From Ancistrus triradiatus (Eukaryota; Chordata; Actinopteri; Siluriformes; Loricariidae): DNA of 64,000 nt. The notes under the pieces are model-generated. The model saw nothing but the letters and a program-made list of their open reading frames with translations, made no database searches and was not told where the DNA came from. The position numbers and the translations under genes were made by a program. Position 1 is the first letter of the stretch, and the number at the start of each line of letters is the position of its first letter. The stretch spans positions 62,001-126,000 of the forward strand of contig JAJAGP010002216.1 in assembly GCA_025084515.1 (NCBI GenBank), in the 5' to 3' direction. Positions 42,976 to 54,425 of this stretch are shown here, piece after piece.

Positions 42976-44060
42976 TAAGGGTGAATCATCTGTAATATAA
43001 AATGAAATGCAAGTAACCATATCTAATACATTTCAGTTCAGGGCTGAATGTAACTTAACATATTCAGAATTAAAGTCTCAAAGTTGTGGTTTGGTTCTGG
43101 CAGTCGGATTCAGCTGAGTTCATCATCAGGCCATGCTGATATATGAATCAGTTCATCCAGCAGAATTTGCATCTCATAACTTTGGTGTAAGTTAGTTCAA
43201 GTTCAGTGCTTTTATAACATGAGAGCTGAACACTGATCTTAAAATAGTGATGATTCCTTGTCTGATTGGTTGGCTGAAAATTATCTGTAAATGGTCAGTG
43301 TGGCTGCAGATCAGGACTGATTAAACAAGCATATGGCTCATACATAGCTTTTGATGGGCTGCAACGAGTACCTGAAGCATCACTGACCCTTGTGGACAAG
43401 ACCAGCCCCCAAGTAAATGAATAATAGTTTATCACGACCAAATATTATGGGTATACAATTACTTGCTCTAGTCTCTAGTCATGTAAACAGGAACATCCAG
43501 TCAGTGCTCAGTCTGTGGTCTGGTTGTTGAAGTGATGTGTGATGGATGATGGATGCTGTAGGCTTTGAGTAATTATTGTAAGTGGTTATCGTTGCCACTG
43601 ATGACATCTTATATCACTATATCACTATGTCTGAGTTCATTTCATTATGATTAATAGCCACAGATCCAAGAACACATCAATTACTAGTTTAGGGTTTCAT
43701 TCACATAGGTTTCCAAAGCCTTTTGTAGGTTGAAAAGGCACTTTGTATTGGGAAGGGGCAATAAAGCAGTTTGATATAACTGAAACATCCAAATAAAACC
43801 TTTGTCCACAACGACTGGCCAGGAAAAAGGTGGAAGTAGGTGGGGGTGGCACTTTAACTCCCCACAGCTCTGAGCAATGAGTTGAGGGCTGGTGATCCAA
43901 ATAAAAAATACTGTACTAAATAGTAGACAAATGAATATAGCACTAGTAGTGTTGTTGCACAGCATTGTAAGGTTAAGATCAAGCACCCTTGTAGAGAGAG
44001 TTTTGGGATGTGGACAGATGGAGAGATACAGATCATTAGACAGAAAAGAATGGATGGATG
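42976..44060. other. No gene seen
   Basis: Unique sequence; minus-strand frames of 67-100 codons at 43684-44087 have no recognisable domain and overlap each other in different frames. Confidence 0.45.
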
Positions 44061-44065
44061 GATGG

Positions 44066-44245
44066 ATTTACATTTCCTTTTAGTCATTTAGCAGACGATC
44101 TTATCCAGACCGACTTACAACTGTTAGTGTCACAGGGTACAATCCAAGTCATTTTAGGTTGAAGGTCTTGCTCCAAGGGTCCAACAGTGGCAGCTTGGCA
44201 GTGCAAGGACTTGAAACCTGGGTTAGCAGGCAAGTGATATGCATC
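44066..44245 (-). mobile_element. SINE-A, diverged
   Basis: 'catttagcagacgatcttat', 'aatccaagtcattttaggtt', 'ccaacagtggcagcttggca' and 'gcaaggacttgaaacctggg' run in reverse order tail to B box. The tRNA-like head is poorly kept. Confidence 0.7.
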
Positions 44246-44304
44246 TGATACTGGGCATCCAGGCAGCAGCACTCAGTCTGCCAATAGACTACACATTTTC
44301 ATTA

Positions 44305-44365
44305 TTACAACCCCAAATGAGAAAAAATAGGGACGGTATGAAAAATGCAAATTAGAAAAATATGC
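44305..44365 (+). mobile_element. Solo terminal repeat of a Tc1-like family
   Basis: 'ttacaaccccaaatgaga' to 'agggacggtatgaaaaatgc' is the end of a fish Tc1-like family related to the 32.4 kb fragment. No internal part is present; MITE-H sequence follows at once. Confidence 0.5.
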
Positions 44366-44888
44366 AGTGTTTCTAACATAAGTCTCCAAGGGTCCTAATA
44401 CGGGTCGTATTAACTGCCAATCAAAAGAGAAACAGGAACTTAATGCTCCAGAACACAGGCTGTAGAGCACAGGTAAAAGTGTTGTGCTTTTACTTCTCAC
44501 TTTCAATCAATTACTCACTAAATTACACTTTATTATGCAATAAGCTTTGTGTTAATGATTTTAGTGAACATTAACTTACTTATCATTACTTATCATACTC
44601 TGCTATCATGTAGTATAGACCACTCTAACAGACACTCAAGCTCCTCAGTTCAAGATACAGTTAACTTATGATGGATTTGTGGAACATATCCCCATCATAA
44701 ATCAGGGAGCCCCTATACAATACAGCTCCATTAATGCATATAATGCCTTATACATTGTGGATTTTTGGAGGTTTGGAATGGATTAATAACATTTATATTA
44801 TTCCTTATGGGAAAAATTTGCTCGGTACTCGTCATTTTCGGATCTCGACAAGCCTTCTGGAACGAATTAATGAGGTATCACTGTACTT
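44366..44888 (-). mobile_element. MITE-H copy
   Basis: Inverse of the 19.1 kb copy: 'ttctcactttcaatcaatta', 'ctttattatgcaataagctt', 'catcataaatcagggagccc', 'attccttatgggaaaaattt', and the terminal 'gaacgaattaatgaggtatc' before 'actgta'. Confidence 0.7.
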
Positions 44889-45329
44889 AAAATCTATTCA
44901 GTCAACTTGAACCCACCCCTGATAGCAAGTCCAGTTCTGGGTCAGACCTACCATTTTCATTGGCCCACACACTGCCATGGAATGATGGCAAGGACTTCAA
45001 GTGAAACTGTATGCCAGTACACAGCCAGAACTGTATCCGCTGGCTCACATTTGGCTTAATGACATGTGATGACATGTGGCCCAGAGTCTGATGAACCTTT
45101 ATTGTGGCTGGCAACAGTTTAGTCAAATTTGGACCACAATACCCTTCCCATTGCCAGAACTGACCCATAAGTGCCTAAAATGAGCCATATTTGGCTCTAA
45201 ACTGTCTGCTATCTGGGGCTGGATGTCTGAAGCCTGATGATCATACTGTATATGCACAAACACACACTGTTTGCCACTTTCAAGTGTATAGTATGTCATT
45301 CTGAATAGGCTTCAAAAGCAACCTTGAAA
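44889..45329. other. No gene seen
   Basis: Unique sequence; an 88-codon minus-strand frame at 44902-45168 has no known motif. Confidence 0.4.
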
Positions 45330-45780
45330 TGACAAAACCGTTTCATTGTGACCGTGGTAAGACATGAAACAATTACCAGCGCCACAGTGGAAACTTTTAG
45401 GTACAGTATGTCATCTTCATTGCTCTTAGCCCCTTTATAAATGTTGGTAATATGACGAAGTGCTTAAAGGATCCTCATAGCTGCTTGTTAACTCATCCCA
45501 TCAATTACTCTCGGCCCAGGCTGTCTCATCTCTCTGTTAGTCATCTTTGGAGATAAGATGTCACATCAGAAATCGATGGGCCATTAAGGCAGACAACCCT
45601 TCCATTGCTTTATATAGACTGACTATGATGTTTGCACTGTATGGCAAGTCTTTAGTGTGAGTGGTAATGAATTTATATGAGACAAGCATGGTCATTTCAT
45701 TCTGCACTATCTGAAACAACATCCTCATCCATCAACAAAGAGGACTAGCGTTAATAGATCAGCAGCAGCAGCAGCCTTCC
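45330..45780. promoter_or_regulatory. Candidate regulatory block, repeat-poor
   Basis: Unique, balanced composition, no long frame. 'cccatcaattactctcgg', 'gagataagatgtcacatcag' (GATA-type core AGATAAG) and 'ggccattaaggcagac' look like motif-dense non-coding DNA. It directly precedes the 60-bp array. Inference only. Confidence 0.3.
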
Positions 45781-46612
45781 TTGTGGACAAAGAGCTAATC
45801 TGAACCTAAGGAATGTATCCACAGCAGGAACTGTTACTGGAAATGAAGAACCTTTCCAAAAACTAAGTAACACAAGTTGCTCAGCAAAGTTAAAGGTTGA
45901 CTTTCCATGCAACAATATTTTCAGGAACTTGTTGAAAAAGCTGGAAACACTCTTAAAAACTCTTAAAAAAGTACTTTGGGAGCATTTCCATCTGAGGAAC
46001 CTTTTCAGTCATGCAAGAACATTTTCAGGAACTCAGAGACTTTAGGCACATTTCCACCACAACACCATTTTTAGAAACCCAGTAATTATTTCTGGAGCTT
46101 AGGTATTTGGGCAAGTTTCTGCCACAAAACCTTTTAATGAGTCTTGGATCGTTTTTGAGAAACTCAGGTTCTTTAGGCACAGTTTTGCCACAGGAACCAT
46201 TTCAGTCTCCCAGGAACTTTGGAAACTGCAACTTTTGGCCCATTTCCAACCGAAGAACTTTTTCAAAAACTGAGGAACTTCCAGTGACTTTTACAATTTT
46301 TACAACATGTTGATAAACATGGGAACCTTAAGTAGATTTTCAACACATGAACATTTACAGGAACCCAAAGAAAGGAGTTCTAGAGCTTTAGGCCCATTTG
46401 CACTGAAGGAACATTTTCAAGAACTTACAAACACTGGTTAGATACTTTGGAAGCACTCTCACCTTTTTCACTTTCAATTTTTTTCTGGAACTGAGGAACT
46501 TTAGATAACTTTCCACCACAAGAACTCTTTCATTAACCCATGAACATTTAGATGAACTCTGTTACTTTAGACACAGCTCCACCACAGCAAGTTTTACTGA
46601 AACAGGAACCGA

Positions 46613-46765
46613 AACAGGGACTGTTGTGGCATAGTGGTTAAGGCCACTGGTGGGTCCTTGAGCAAGACCCTTAACCCACAAATGCTCAGATTGTAAGAAC
46701 ACATCAATTGTAAGTCGCTCTGGATAAGGGTGTCTGCTAAATGACATGAATGTAAATGTAATTTT
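46613..46765 (+). mobile_element. SINE-A inside the 60-bp array, internally deleted
   Basis: Head 'gtggcatagtggttaaggcc' joins straight to 'actggtgggtccttgagcaa', so the B box and nearby body are deleted. The tail 'gataagggtgtctgctaaat' and 'gaatgtaaatgt' are intact. Confidence 0.8.
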
Positions 46766-47635
46766 TAGACAAATTTCCAAACTAAAGAACTTTCTGAGTC
46801 ACCCAAAACCTTTCCTCCAGAGGAACTATAGGTTCTATGACTCAGGACCTTTTTGAAACAGAACATTCAGATTCCTGTCTGATGATCTCTATTAGAATCT
46901 TCAGAACTTTAGGTGACTTTTCCATCAACCCGAGAACATTTTGATGAACACATTTCAGAACTGAAATGCATTTCAACAACAGCAACATTTTCAGTCACTC
47001 AAGAACATTTTCTAAAAACTTGGCCAGTGTTCACCACACAAACCTTTCACCCTAGAACACTGTGAGAGACTATGGTACCTTAAACCTTTACATGTAATGC
47101 CTTCATCACAGGAACCCAATGTCTTTTTGGAACTTGAGGACGTTTAGCCCTCAATGCCATGAAAATAATTTTTCAGGAGATCCAATTTTTTCCAGGACCT
47201 TTGTAATTTAGGCGAGTTTAAACCAAAAAGACCTTGAATGAACATGCTGATGAACTTAGATCTTTTTAGTCATCCAATGCGTTCAAGACCTCAAGAACCT
47301 TTGCAACATTTTCCACACAGAGAAAACCATTTTCAGGAGCTGAGAAACGTTTTTTTTCTTAGAGCTCTATCTGTGGAACGTTTGAGTCACCCAATAACTT
47401 TTTTAGGATTTTATGTACATTACCAACACTGGAACACATTTACTGAAGGAACCTTGTCAGGAACCCAATAACCTGTGAAAATCCTTCAAAAGGAAGATTA
47501 ATATAGAACTGAGTAGAGCAGCTTTCTCCTAGTTTGTACCTTGGTCTAGAAAATATTATACTTTACTGATTTTGTCTCATTGAATGAATTCAAGCTTTGA
47601 TAAAAAAAAAAAAAAAAACAGTGTAACTGAGGAGT

Positions 47636-47835
47636 GCAATTGTTACTCCTAAGCTGGATTTTTTGTTTTCGTATCTGTTGTTTCTTGCCCATGTAAACGT
47701 TTTGTTTAAATTGTCTCATGTTCGTTTTATGTTAAATTTTATAACTTGTGTTATCTTGGCCAGGTCTCCCTCGAAAAATAGATTTTAATCTCAAGGAACC
47801 TCCTGGTTAAATAAAGCTTAAATTAAAAAATAACT
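47636..47835 (+). mobile_element. LINE 3' end inside the 60-bp array
   Basis: 'aattgtctcatgttcg', 'ggccaggtctccctcgaaaa', 'atagattttaatctcaagg' and the end 'ctggttaaataaagcttaaa' match the 3' terminus of a fish LINE of the L2/Rex type. No coding part. A poly(A) run at 47602-47618 lies just upstream. Confidence 0.65.
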
Positions 47836-48035
47836 GCATTTTTTTCAGGATTTCAGGAACAATTCTCACCATAGGAATCATTTCAGGAATCTAGGAATGT
47901 AGGTATGTTTCTAACACAAACTTTTACAACATTTTGATTACAGTAGGCACATCTTTGTAGACACTCAGGAATTTTTTAAGGGTCTCAGGAACTTTAGGTA
48001 CATTTACCAGTACATCGAGGAAACTTTTCAGTCAA

Positions 48036-49265
48036 ATATCTGATGCCGCCGACTCAGCGTTTAATGTCTTGGCATTCAGAACTGCAAATCCATGCGAAAT
48101 ACTGGACTTTATTTTTTGGTTGTGGTTTTGATGGTAGCAACAGTTGCAGTATGATGAAACCCATCATTAACTGTAGCCTCCACTTAACCTTCTTGACTAA
48201 AGTACCCAATTTAACCTCCTCAGTAAAAAGAGGTCCTGACAGGCAGGTCGAGCTATTTGAGCTGTCTTTGAGGCCAGGTTTGCGCTTCACTGTACAGATT
48301 TTGCCCTTATAAGCTAAACTCTTGGTCACCCAGAGGAGAAGGTTCTGCCTTTAAACACCAAAGCGTTGTTCAGATTCTACTTCATCTGAACATATTCAGT
48401 TTATTTTGCTGTTAGTCATAATCTTCATGGAAGGCTATAAATGGCCCTCAGTCTTACCAAGAACATGACTGATGGAGCACAAGCTGCCAGCTGGCTTTGA
48501 TAAGCCTTCTCTTTACTTTCCTTCTCTACTCGTTCAGATAGACAGCTGTTAACACTTACCTCATTGGCCTTCTCCACACATACTGTACACACACACACAC
48601 ACGAACACCGTCACCAGTGATAGGGCTGGCTTTCCTTCACTGCATTTCAACAACAACCAAATAAGCAATGAATAATAGCTGCAGTGAAAGTGTATGGTGT
48701 AGACAAGAGATGTCAACAACTGACATCAGAAATGTATCCATTACACACAGGCAGTTTGAATCCGATTCAAGTCATGTCAAGTTTATTTTATTGTCATCCC
48801 ATCCATACACAAGTATACAGTTTCACAGAACGCCATGCCTGCAGAAACGTGGTGCAACCCGGGCAAGGTCTTAGCGCGCACGAGAGCGTACGCACGCTCG
48901 TGGGAATTGGATGAGCAGCCAGGGTTTACAGACTGGTTCTTGGTGTTTAGGGGATTCTGCCTGTGCATTTTTTATGCCCTTCCCACATTCTCAAGAATCC
49001 ACAACAGCAACCTATGCCATTGTCTTTCTGAAAGGTCTACTTAATCTCCGAGTTTCAAGGGGTAGTTAAAGCCACATGGCATTTATATGGTAAACACACT
49101 TTAACTGTCGATCGTCTTATGCAAAGGTTTGGTTACCCCTGTTCAAATTACATGTTGACGTTCGAAATGAAAAGAAGTTAGCGCAACCTAAGCAGGGGGA
49201 AAAAAATCTTTAATCCGACATTTCTGCATAATACAGGGAACCATTAACGAATCACTAAAGTTCAA
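48036..49265. other. No gene seen; LINE scrap and possible repeat fragment
   Basis: 'cacccagaggagaaggttct' at about 48328-48350 is a short LINE 3' UTR scrap. 'tcaagtttattttattgtca' at 48777-48796 resembles the start of another dispersed fish repeat. A (CA)n run is at 48590-48602. No exon evidence. Confidence 0.4.
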
Positions 49266-49267
49266 AG

Positions 49268-49378
49268 ATTCCCTCATCCAGAGTGACTTACAGCTGAGCT
49301 GAGACAGTTGAGGTTAAGGTCCCAACAGCAGCTTGGCAGAGCTAGGATTTGAACTTACAATCTTCCACATAGTCACTG
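49268..49378 (-). mobile_element. SINE-A fragment
   Basis: 'tcatccagagtgacttacag', 'ggttaaggtcccaacag', 'agcttggcagagctaggatt' and 'tgaacttacaatcttccac' in reverse order, with deletions and no complete head. Confidence 0.65.
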
Positions 49379-49639
49379 TCTTCATGTTTAAGAAAGCATT
49401 TGGAAAGGTGGAAAAGCCAGATTTTATATTTCTAATCTGTTTTAAAATGTATAGGCACTTTTTACAGAACTGCCCCCCCGGGAACTGGGAATGTTTCTCA
49501 GTGCATATGGACCCTGAATGATGTAAGTACGCAGTGATATGTCCAGACGTAAGAGTGTGTTGGTTGGTCTGGATTTAGTGACGCAAGTGTAAAGTGATTG
49601 GTCCAGACACAAGTGCCTATGTTAAGGCCGACCAACATG

Positions 49640-50410
49640 GTCAAGAATCGATAGTATCGAGCAAATTTGTCCTATAAGGAATAATGTAGGATGAATTAGT
49701 CTGTTCCAGACCCCCAGAAAATCCACACATTATAAGCCATTATATGCATTAATGGAGTTATATTGTGCAGGTACTTCTTGATTTACGACGGGGATATGTT
49801 CCGACAAATCCATCATAAGATAAATGTGGTAGAGAGGTCTATATTGCATCACAAGGAATGATACGTAATGGTAAGTAAGTTAAGGTTTAAAACACGTACA
49901 TGAACCTACAGTTGGCCAAAATCATTAAGACAAGCTTCTTTTATACTAAAGTGTTGAAAAATCTCATGTAATTTAGTGAATAATGGATTGAAAGTGAAAA
50001 GTAAAAGCAAAACACTTACTCTATTGCTGAACTCAGGGCGCTAGCTGCTAAGCTACCTGCAGACTGTGTTCAGGAGCACTCAATTCCTGTTTTGCTTTCT
50101 GTTGGCTCTTATAAACTAACCTTTTTAGAACCCATGGAAACTTATTTGCACTAAGAAACCTGCACTGTAGATTAAAAATAAAGAGAAACACGATAACAAA
50201 TAGTGAAGATCTTCAATGAGCCACAGCTAATTGTGAATCTGAATCACTGTGTATTGAATCATTGTGTACTGAATCGTGAATCATGAATCAAATTTCGGCT
50301 GAAACGAGTTGTTTAAGCAAGTTCCGAGCAAACGAAGAGAACCGAGACAAGTTTTTAAAGTCAAAATGCAGCAGAACCGAATTCGAAGGGTTCCAAGATG
50401 GTCGATGTAC
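49640..50410 (+). mobile_element. MITE-H copy, ends eroded
   Basis: 'gtcctataaggaataatgta', 'cttcttgatttacgacgggg', 'gttggccaaaatcattaaga', 'tggattgaaagtgaaaagta' and 'gaaccgaattcgaagggttc' match the 19.1 kb copy in the same orientation. The terminal CAGTGG is not preserved. Confidence 0.65.
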
Positions 50411-50794
50411 TTGTACGCCAGTAGTTGTATAAACAACAAAATCTTCACTCCAAAAATGTAAAAACAAAACCACAGACAAATGGACCAGCATTAAGTCCAG
50501 GCTTTATTGAGCCTATATGTGACGGATGAGGTTTCTCAGTCGTATAAGTGACATTTGCGTAGTTTACGTTACTTCAGCATCAGACAGCACTCCTACTGGC
50601 AGTGTAAATGCAAGCAAAAAAGGTCTTGGAATAAAAGTAGTTCTCGGGGAGCATTGCATTGGGTAGTTCCTCCCAAATTAGTCCCTAGAATTGTTTGGCG
50701 TGAAAGCAGCTTGTGATTTGCCAAAATCTCACATTTAACTTTGTCCCAGCAAAGGTTTTGTGAACTTCTTTATTTAAGAACATGACGTGATGTG
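50411..50794. other. No gene seen
   Basis: Unique sequence, no recognisable element. Confidence 0.4.
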
Positions 50795-51062
50795 ATTTGG
50801 TGCTGTGGTCTAATGCAGTAGTCCATTTGCACAGAGTTCTGGGCTGGAGTCTTTGCTATGCCCTTCTGCCAGGTCAGTCACATGCAGACACGACTGGCTG
50901 TGTTTAAGGGATTCCAGTCAGGCGTTCTTCCCTGGTGCTGCAGCATGAGCCCCTGATGGTCCTGCATGGGACTGCTGGCCCACAAGGGCGTGCTTATATC
51001 TGTGCCCTGCATTCCCAATGGATTGGTGCCCAAGCAATCCAACCTTGACCAGGAAAAACAAA
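50795..51062 (+). mobile_element. SINE-C copy
   Basis: Starts 'tttggtgctgtggtctaatg' and has 'ccaggtcagtcacatgcaga', 'cgactggctgtgtttaaggg', 'gattggtgcccaagcaatcc' and the end 'aaccttgaccaggaaaaa'. The longest of the three copies. Confidence 0.6.
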
Positions 51063-51525
51063 GTGTAAATGTAAAATAAAAAATTGACCCGGGGAGCACA
51101 AACTTTACATAGGATTAGAATTTTGGTCTTGCGGCTTCCTGGCACATCCCAGGTTATACTTATGACTATTCAATGCTACAAACGCACTTATGAGAATTCA
51201 GCATCAGCAAATCCCCGTTCCCCTGCCTCAATGTGGGGGGGTCGTGTGCGCCAGGATAATAGTCTGGAATGGACTTCCGAAACTCTGTGGGGTATTTGCA
51301 GCTCTCTGCTATGTTTTTCTACCTGTTTGTCGTTGAAAGTGTGTATTTATGTGTGCACATTTATATAAGTGTGTCTGTGTACGTGTGTGTGAAGTTTGTA
51401 TATCATTAAAAGGACAAGTGGTGTTTTCTACAAACCAAGATACAGCTAGAGTAACAGTATATCATATGTCAAGGGAAAGTCCCCATGATGATGGAAAGTG
51501 ACATGTTTTACCTTTTTTATGGGTC
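51063..51525. other. No gene seen
   Basis: Unique sequence; a 94-codon plus-strand frame at 51084-51368 without a known domain. 'gggaaagtccccatgatgat' near 51475 is an outlying scrap of the tandem unit at 51.8-52.3 kb. Confidence 0.4.
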
Positions 51526-51532
51526 CAACCTT

Positions 51533-51805
51533 TGGAATTCTCTTCCTGATGACCTGAGGGCTCTGGACGATCTTAACACATTTAAGAGGAGGGTTAAGAC
51601 ACACATGTTCAGGATAGCATTTTGTTATTGTTTTGTCTGTTTCAGTTTTACATAATCTTTTATTATGTCTGCACTTTGAAATGTTTCTGTTTTATTTCAT
51701 TGTACTGTTTTATTATTCTTTTATGTATGCTTTTGTTTTAAATCCTCCTGCTTGTGTAAAGCACTTTGTGAAGCATTGTTTGAAAAAGTGCCATGTAAAT
51801 AAAGT
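51533..51805 (+). mobile_element. L2/CR1-like LINE 3' end with last ORF2 codons
   Basis: WNSLPDDLRALDDLNTFKRR begins at 51533 and the frame continues through 'VKTHMFRIAF' to a TAA at 51653-51655. This is the C-terminus of an L2/CR1-type ORF2. The 3' UTR ends in 'aaagcactttgtgaagc' and 'catgtaaataaagttg'. 5' truncated. It is a different subfamily from the 15.5 kb fragment. Confidence 0.8.
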
Positions 51806-51806
51806 T

Positions 51807-51989
51807 GTGCACCTTGTGTGTGAAACGTGTTAGAAACTCCACACACGCTTCTAATCCTTTTTTATTGCAAAGATATTGTTTAAAAACTGCATTATCTTTT
51901 TGGTTACTGAGGTTAAGGTTAGGTACAGTACATTAGTAAATTAGCTACAGTAATCATATCAATGGGAAGTCCCCACAAAGATAGTGAGA

Positions 51990-52023
<34 letters not shown>

Positions 52024-52275
52024 ACCTTGTTTAGGTGAAATGTCAGAGCGCGTGTAAGAAACTCCACACACGCTTCTAATCCTTTTTATTGCAAAGATGA
52101 CATTCTTGTAGTTTTGGTTCAAAACTACAAGAGCCAAACGTTATGTTTTAGGTTCCTGAGGTTAAGGTTAGGATTGGTGTTAGGTTTAGGTATTGCACTA
52201 TTTAGCTACATTTATCATGATGTCTATGGAAAGTCTTGACATTGATAGTGAAACAAACCTCTGTGTGTTTGTGTG
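51807..52275 (+). repeat. Tandem duplication (two diverged units of about 215-250 bp) with (GT)n between
   Basis: Unit 1 (51807-52021) and unit 2 (52022-52275) share 'gaaactccacacacgcttct', 'aatccttttttattgcaaag', 'gaggttaaggttagg', 'attagctaca(g/t)' and 'ggaaagtccc'-type phrases in the same order. A (GT)n run at 51992-52022 closes unit 1. Unit 2 has gained a perfect 12-bp hairpin (52105-52131). Confidence 0.7.
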
Positions 52276-52279
52276 TTCT

Positions 52280-53034
52280 GGTTCTGTAAACAGGATTGAC
52301 AAAGTGATTTTAAAAAACTGTCCTCCTACTCAAAGTGAACACCCTGAAATCTAGTCAGACCAGAGAACATTGCACTAACCGTAAAGAACCACGATTCTCA
52401 TCCATACATACCACTGTGGCTAAGCATGAGAAGTAGGACATGTCAGATTGTTCCTACCTACAGCAATCAATCAAGTGATGAGTCACATCACTGCCTGGGC
52501 AGCACCACTGAGAGACTAATATGGAAAACAGATTGCATTCTTGCACAGACCTGCACTCTTTTCACATTAATATTTGGACAATGTTTTTACTAATTACAGT
52601 ATTTACTGTATTACACAGAGTCTGTACACTGTACAGCCGAACACACTATACATAGTCTATACATAAAATATGGGGTATTTAATCCCATAAACAGTGTCAG
52701 AGCTTGGTGGACCTCCAGCCCCTGTGAGCTGGGCCCGGCACCTCTGCATAACCAAACAGATATAGAATTGGTTCTGAATCTAAAATGTATTCTCTATTGC
52801 CTATCTAGTGCACTATATGCAGAGCCTGGAATAATGCCCATTCATGCCCTTTATAGTGAAACTACATATCAAATAGGAAGCATTTCAGATGAAAACCATA
52901 GGGTACTTAAATATTTAGAATGAATGGAATGAAAACAAGTTCTTGTGTGTTGTTCATATTGATTGGCTGAAAACATACCCGTATTGGTATAGGTATAAGG
53001 CCTACCTATGCCAATGTTTTTTGATTTAATGACT
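52280..53034. other. No gene seen
   Basis: Unique sequence without recognisable repeats or exons. Confidence 0.4.
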
Positions 53035-53175
53035 TGAGTTGAAAGGTCTTTGCCCTGGCCTCCCAGTTTCCCCGTATCTCAATCCGATCTGTGGATGTGC
53101 TGAACAAAGACTCTGATTATCTGAGGGCCCCACCTCACAGCTTACAGGACTTGAAGAATCTTCAAGGGAAAGCAT
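53035..53175 (+). mobile_element. Tc1-like transposase fragment
   Basis: Translated with one frame change, the stretch matches the block around the last catalytic acid: 'LAWPPSFP' and then 'SDLWMC', with 'GPHLTAYRT' or, in the next frame, 'APPHSLQDLKNL'. The expected form is WPPNSPDLNPIEHLWDVL then APPRNLQDLKDL. No terminal repeats are nearby, so this is a solo scrap. Confidence 0.55.
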
Positions 53176-53232
53176 CTTTCCTTCTTTTGGAGTCTATAGC
53201 CGTTTTCACACCAAACAGTTCTAGAGACTGAT

Positions 53233-53400
53233 TACATTTACATTTACAGTATCCAGAGCGACTTCCAATTGGTATAGTCTTACAATCCAAGCAATTGTGG
53301 ATTAAGGGTCTTGCTCAAGGACCCACAGTGGTGGGATTTGAACCCTGGGACCTTTCTGCGTCCATAGTTCAGTACCATATACTCGCTAGGCTACCACAGT
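53233..53400 (-). mobile_element. SINE-A, slightly shortened
   Basis: 'acatttacatttacagtatc' (tail with a deletion), 'gattaagggtcttgctcaag', B box 'gggatttgaaccctggg' and head with 'actcgctaggctaccacag'. Confidence 0.85.
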
Positions 53401-53795
53401 TGATTAGGGAGGAACTCACCCCTGTAGAGCTCCCTGGAGAACTAAATTTGTCCCAGGGGCTTGTTTTGGTTTGCATTTGGACACCACATTTCGCTTATAT
53501 GACTCAAAACCGTGTGGTATCACCATATAGGTTGGGTAAAGTCTGGTATGTGTGTTTTTTCTTTTTTTCATTTGAATTGCAAAGATCTGCTGTTTATACA
53601 GCTACAGCTTACAATTATATTTAAACATGGTGGTCAAGCACAACACAAGGGCTTGTGTCAGGATCAATCACTATACACTTGGGTAACTAGGTTTTGACGA
53701 ATCACCATACCCTTACGTCTGGACCAATCACTGAGGACTTACATCAATCAGGGTTCCTTCGCGCTGAGAAAAGACCTTGCCTTGAAAAGTGGTAA
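53401..53795. other. No gene seen
   Basis: Unique sequence; a 109-codon frame begins in the SINE and runs out with no domain. Confidence 0.4.
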
Positions 53796-53971
53796 CCAGC
53801 CTAGTGGTTAAGATTCTGGACTCTGGACCAGAAGGAGAGGGTTCAAATCCCACCTCTGCCAAGCTGCCACTGTTGGCTCCTTGAGCAAGACCCTTAACCC
53901 TTGGATTATAAGACTGTACCAATTGTAAGTCTCTCTGGATAAGGGCATCTGCTAAATGCTGTGAATGTAAT
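53796..53971 (+). mobile_element. SINE-A, near full length
   Basis: 'cagcctagtggttaagattc', 'gagggttcaaatcccacctc', 'gccaagctgccactgttggc' and tail 'gataagggcatctgctaaat' ending 'gctgtgaatgtaatg'. Confidence 0.85.
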
Positions 53972-54059
53972 GAAAAAGTCCCTCTAAACAGTCTAAGAAC
54001 TACAATCATTCCCAGTTCTGTAATGCGAACATGGGACAAAAGGGGGTTCCTCTGGTGCG

Positions 54060-54425
54060 AAAGTGCCTTATACCTGGGCAGGAGTCATGGGAAATGTAAT
54101 GAGGAAAAGCAGTGGTCAATAATTGTTTTTGTTTTTAACTTTTCATACATTATTCAATACATTACATGAGATATTCAATACTTTATTATAAAATAAGCTT
54201 TATGTCAATGAGTTTGCCCAACTATAGGTTCATATATGTGTTTGAAGCACATTTAAGATACGCTACACCCTATGATATTCTCCAGCGCTCAGCAGTGCAT
54301 GACGTAGGGGGTCACGTGGCAGGAGAGATGAGCACTGGGAAATGTAGTGAGGAGAAAGCCAGTTACCGTGATTGGTTTTTAAACCCTTGATATAGACTGT
54401 ATATAATTTACTCCTCGGTGTGAAA
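54060..54425 (+). mobile_element. MITE-G copy
   Basis: 'gtcatgggaaatgtaatgag', 'catacattattcaatacatt', 'ttattataaaataagcttta', 'ctgggaaatgtagtgaggag' and 'gactgtatataatttactcc'. Phrases shared with the 25.4, 56.1 and 59.1 kb copies; ends not sharply defined. Confidence 0.55.

Larger units (their letters stand above)
45830..48035 (+). repeat. Degenerate tandem array, unit about 60 bp
   Basis: The phrase 'ggaac(n)ttttcaggaac' plus 'aggaactttaggcacatttcc' plus 'accacaggaacc' recurs with changes across 2.2 kb. Matching points (tttaggcac and variants) lie at 46041, 46106, 46172, 46233, 46327, 46387, 46445, 46500 and 46566, so most steps are 55-66 bp. It is interrupted by a SINE-A (46613-46765) and a LINE 3' end (47636-47835) and resumes after each. 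No frame stays open, so it is a minisatellite-like array, not a repeat protein. Confidence 0.8.

Noticed and set aside
45830..48035. The 60-bp array as a gene for a repeat protein
   Set aside because: No frame stays open over two units and unit lengths are not kept in multiples of three.
51905..52175. GGTTAAGGTTAGG phrases as interstitial telomeric repeats
   Set aside because: No run of TTAGGG units; the phrases belong to a longer tandem unit with other content.
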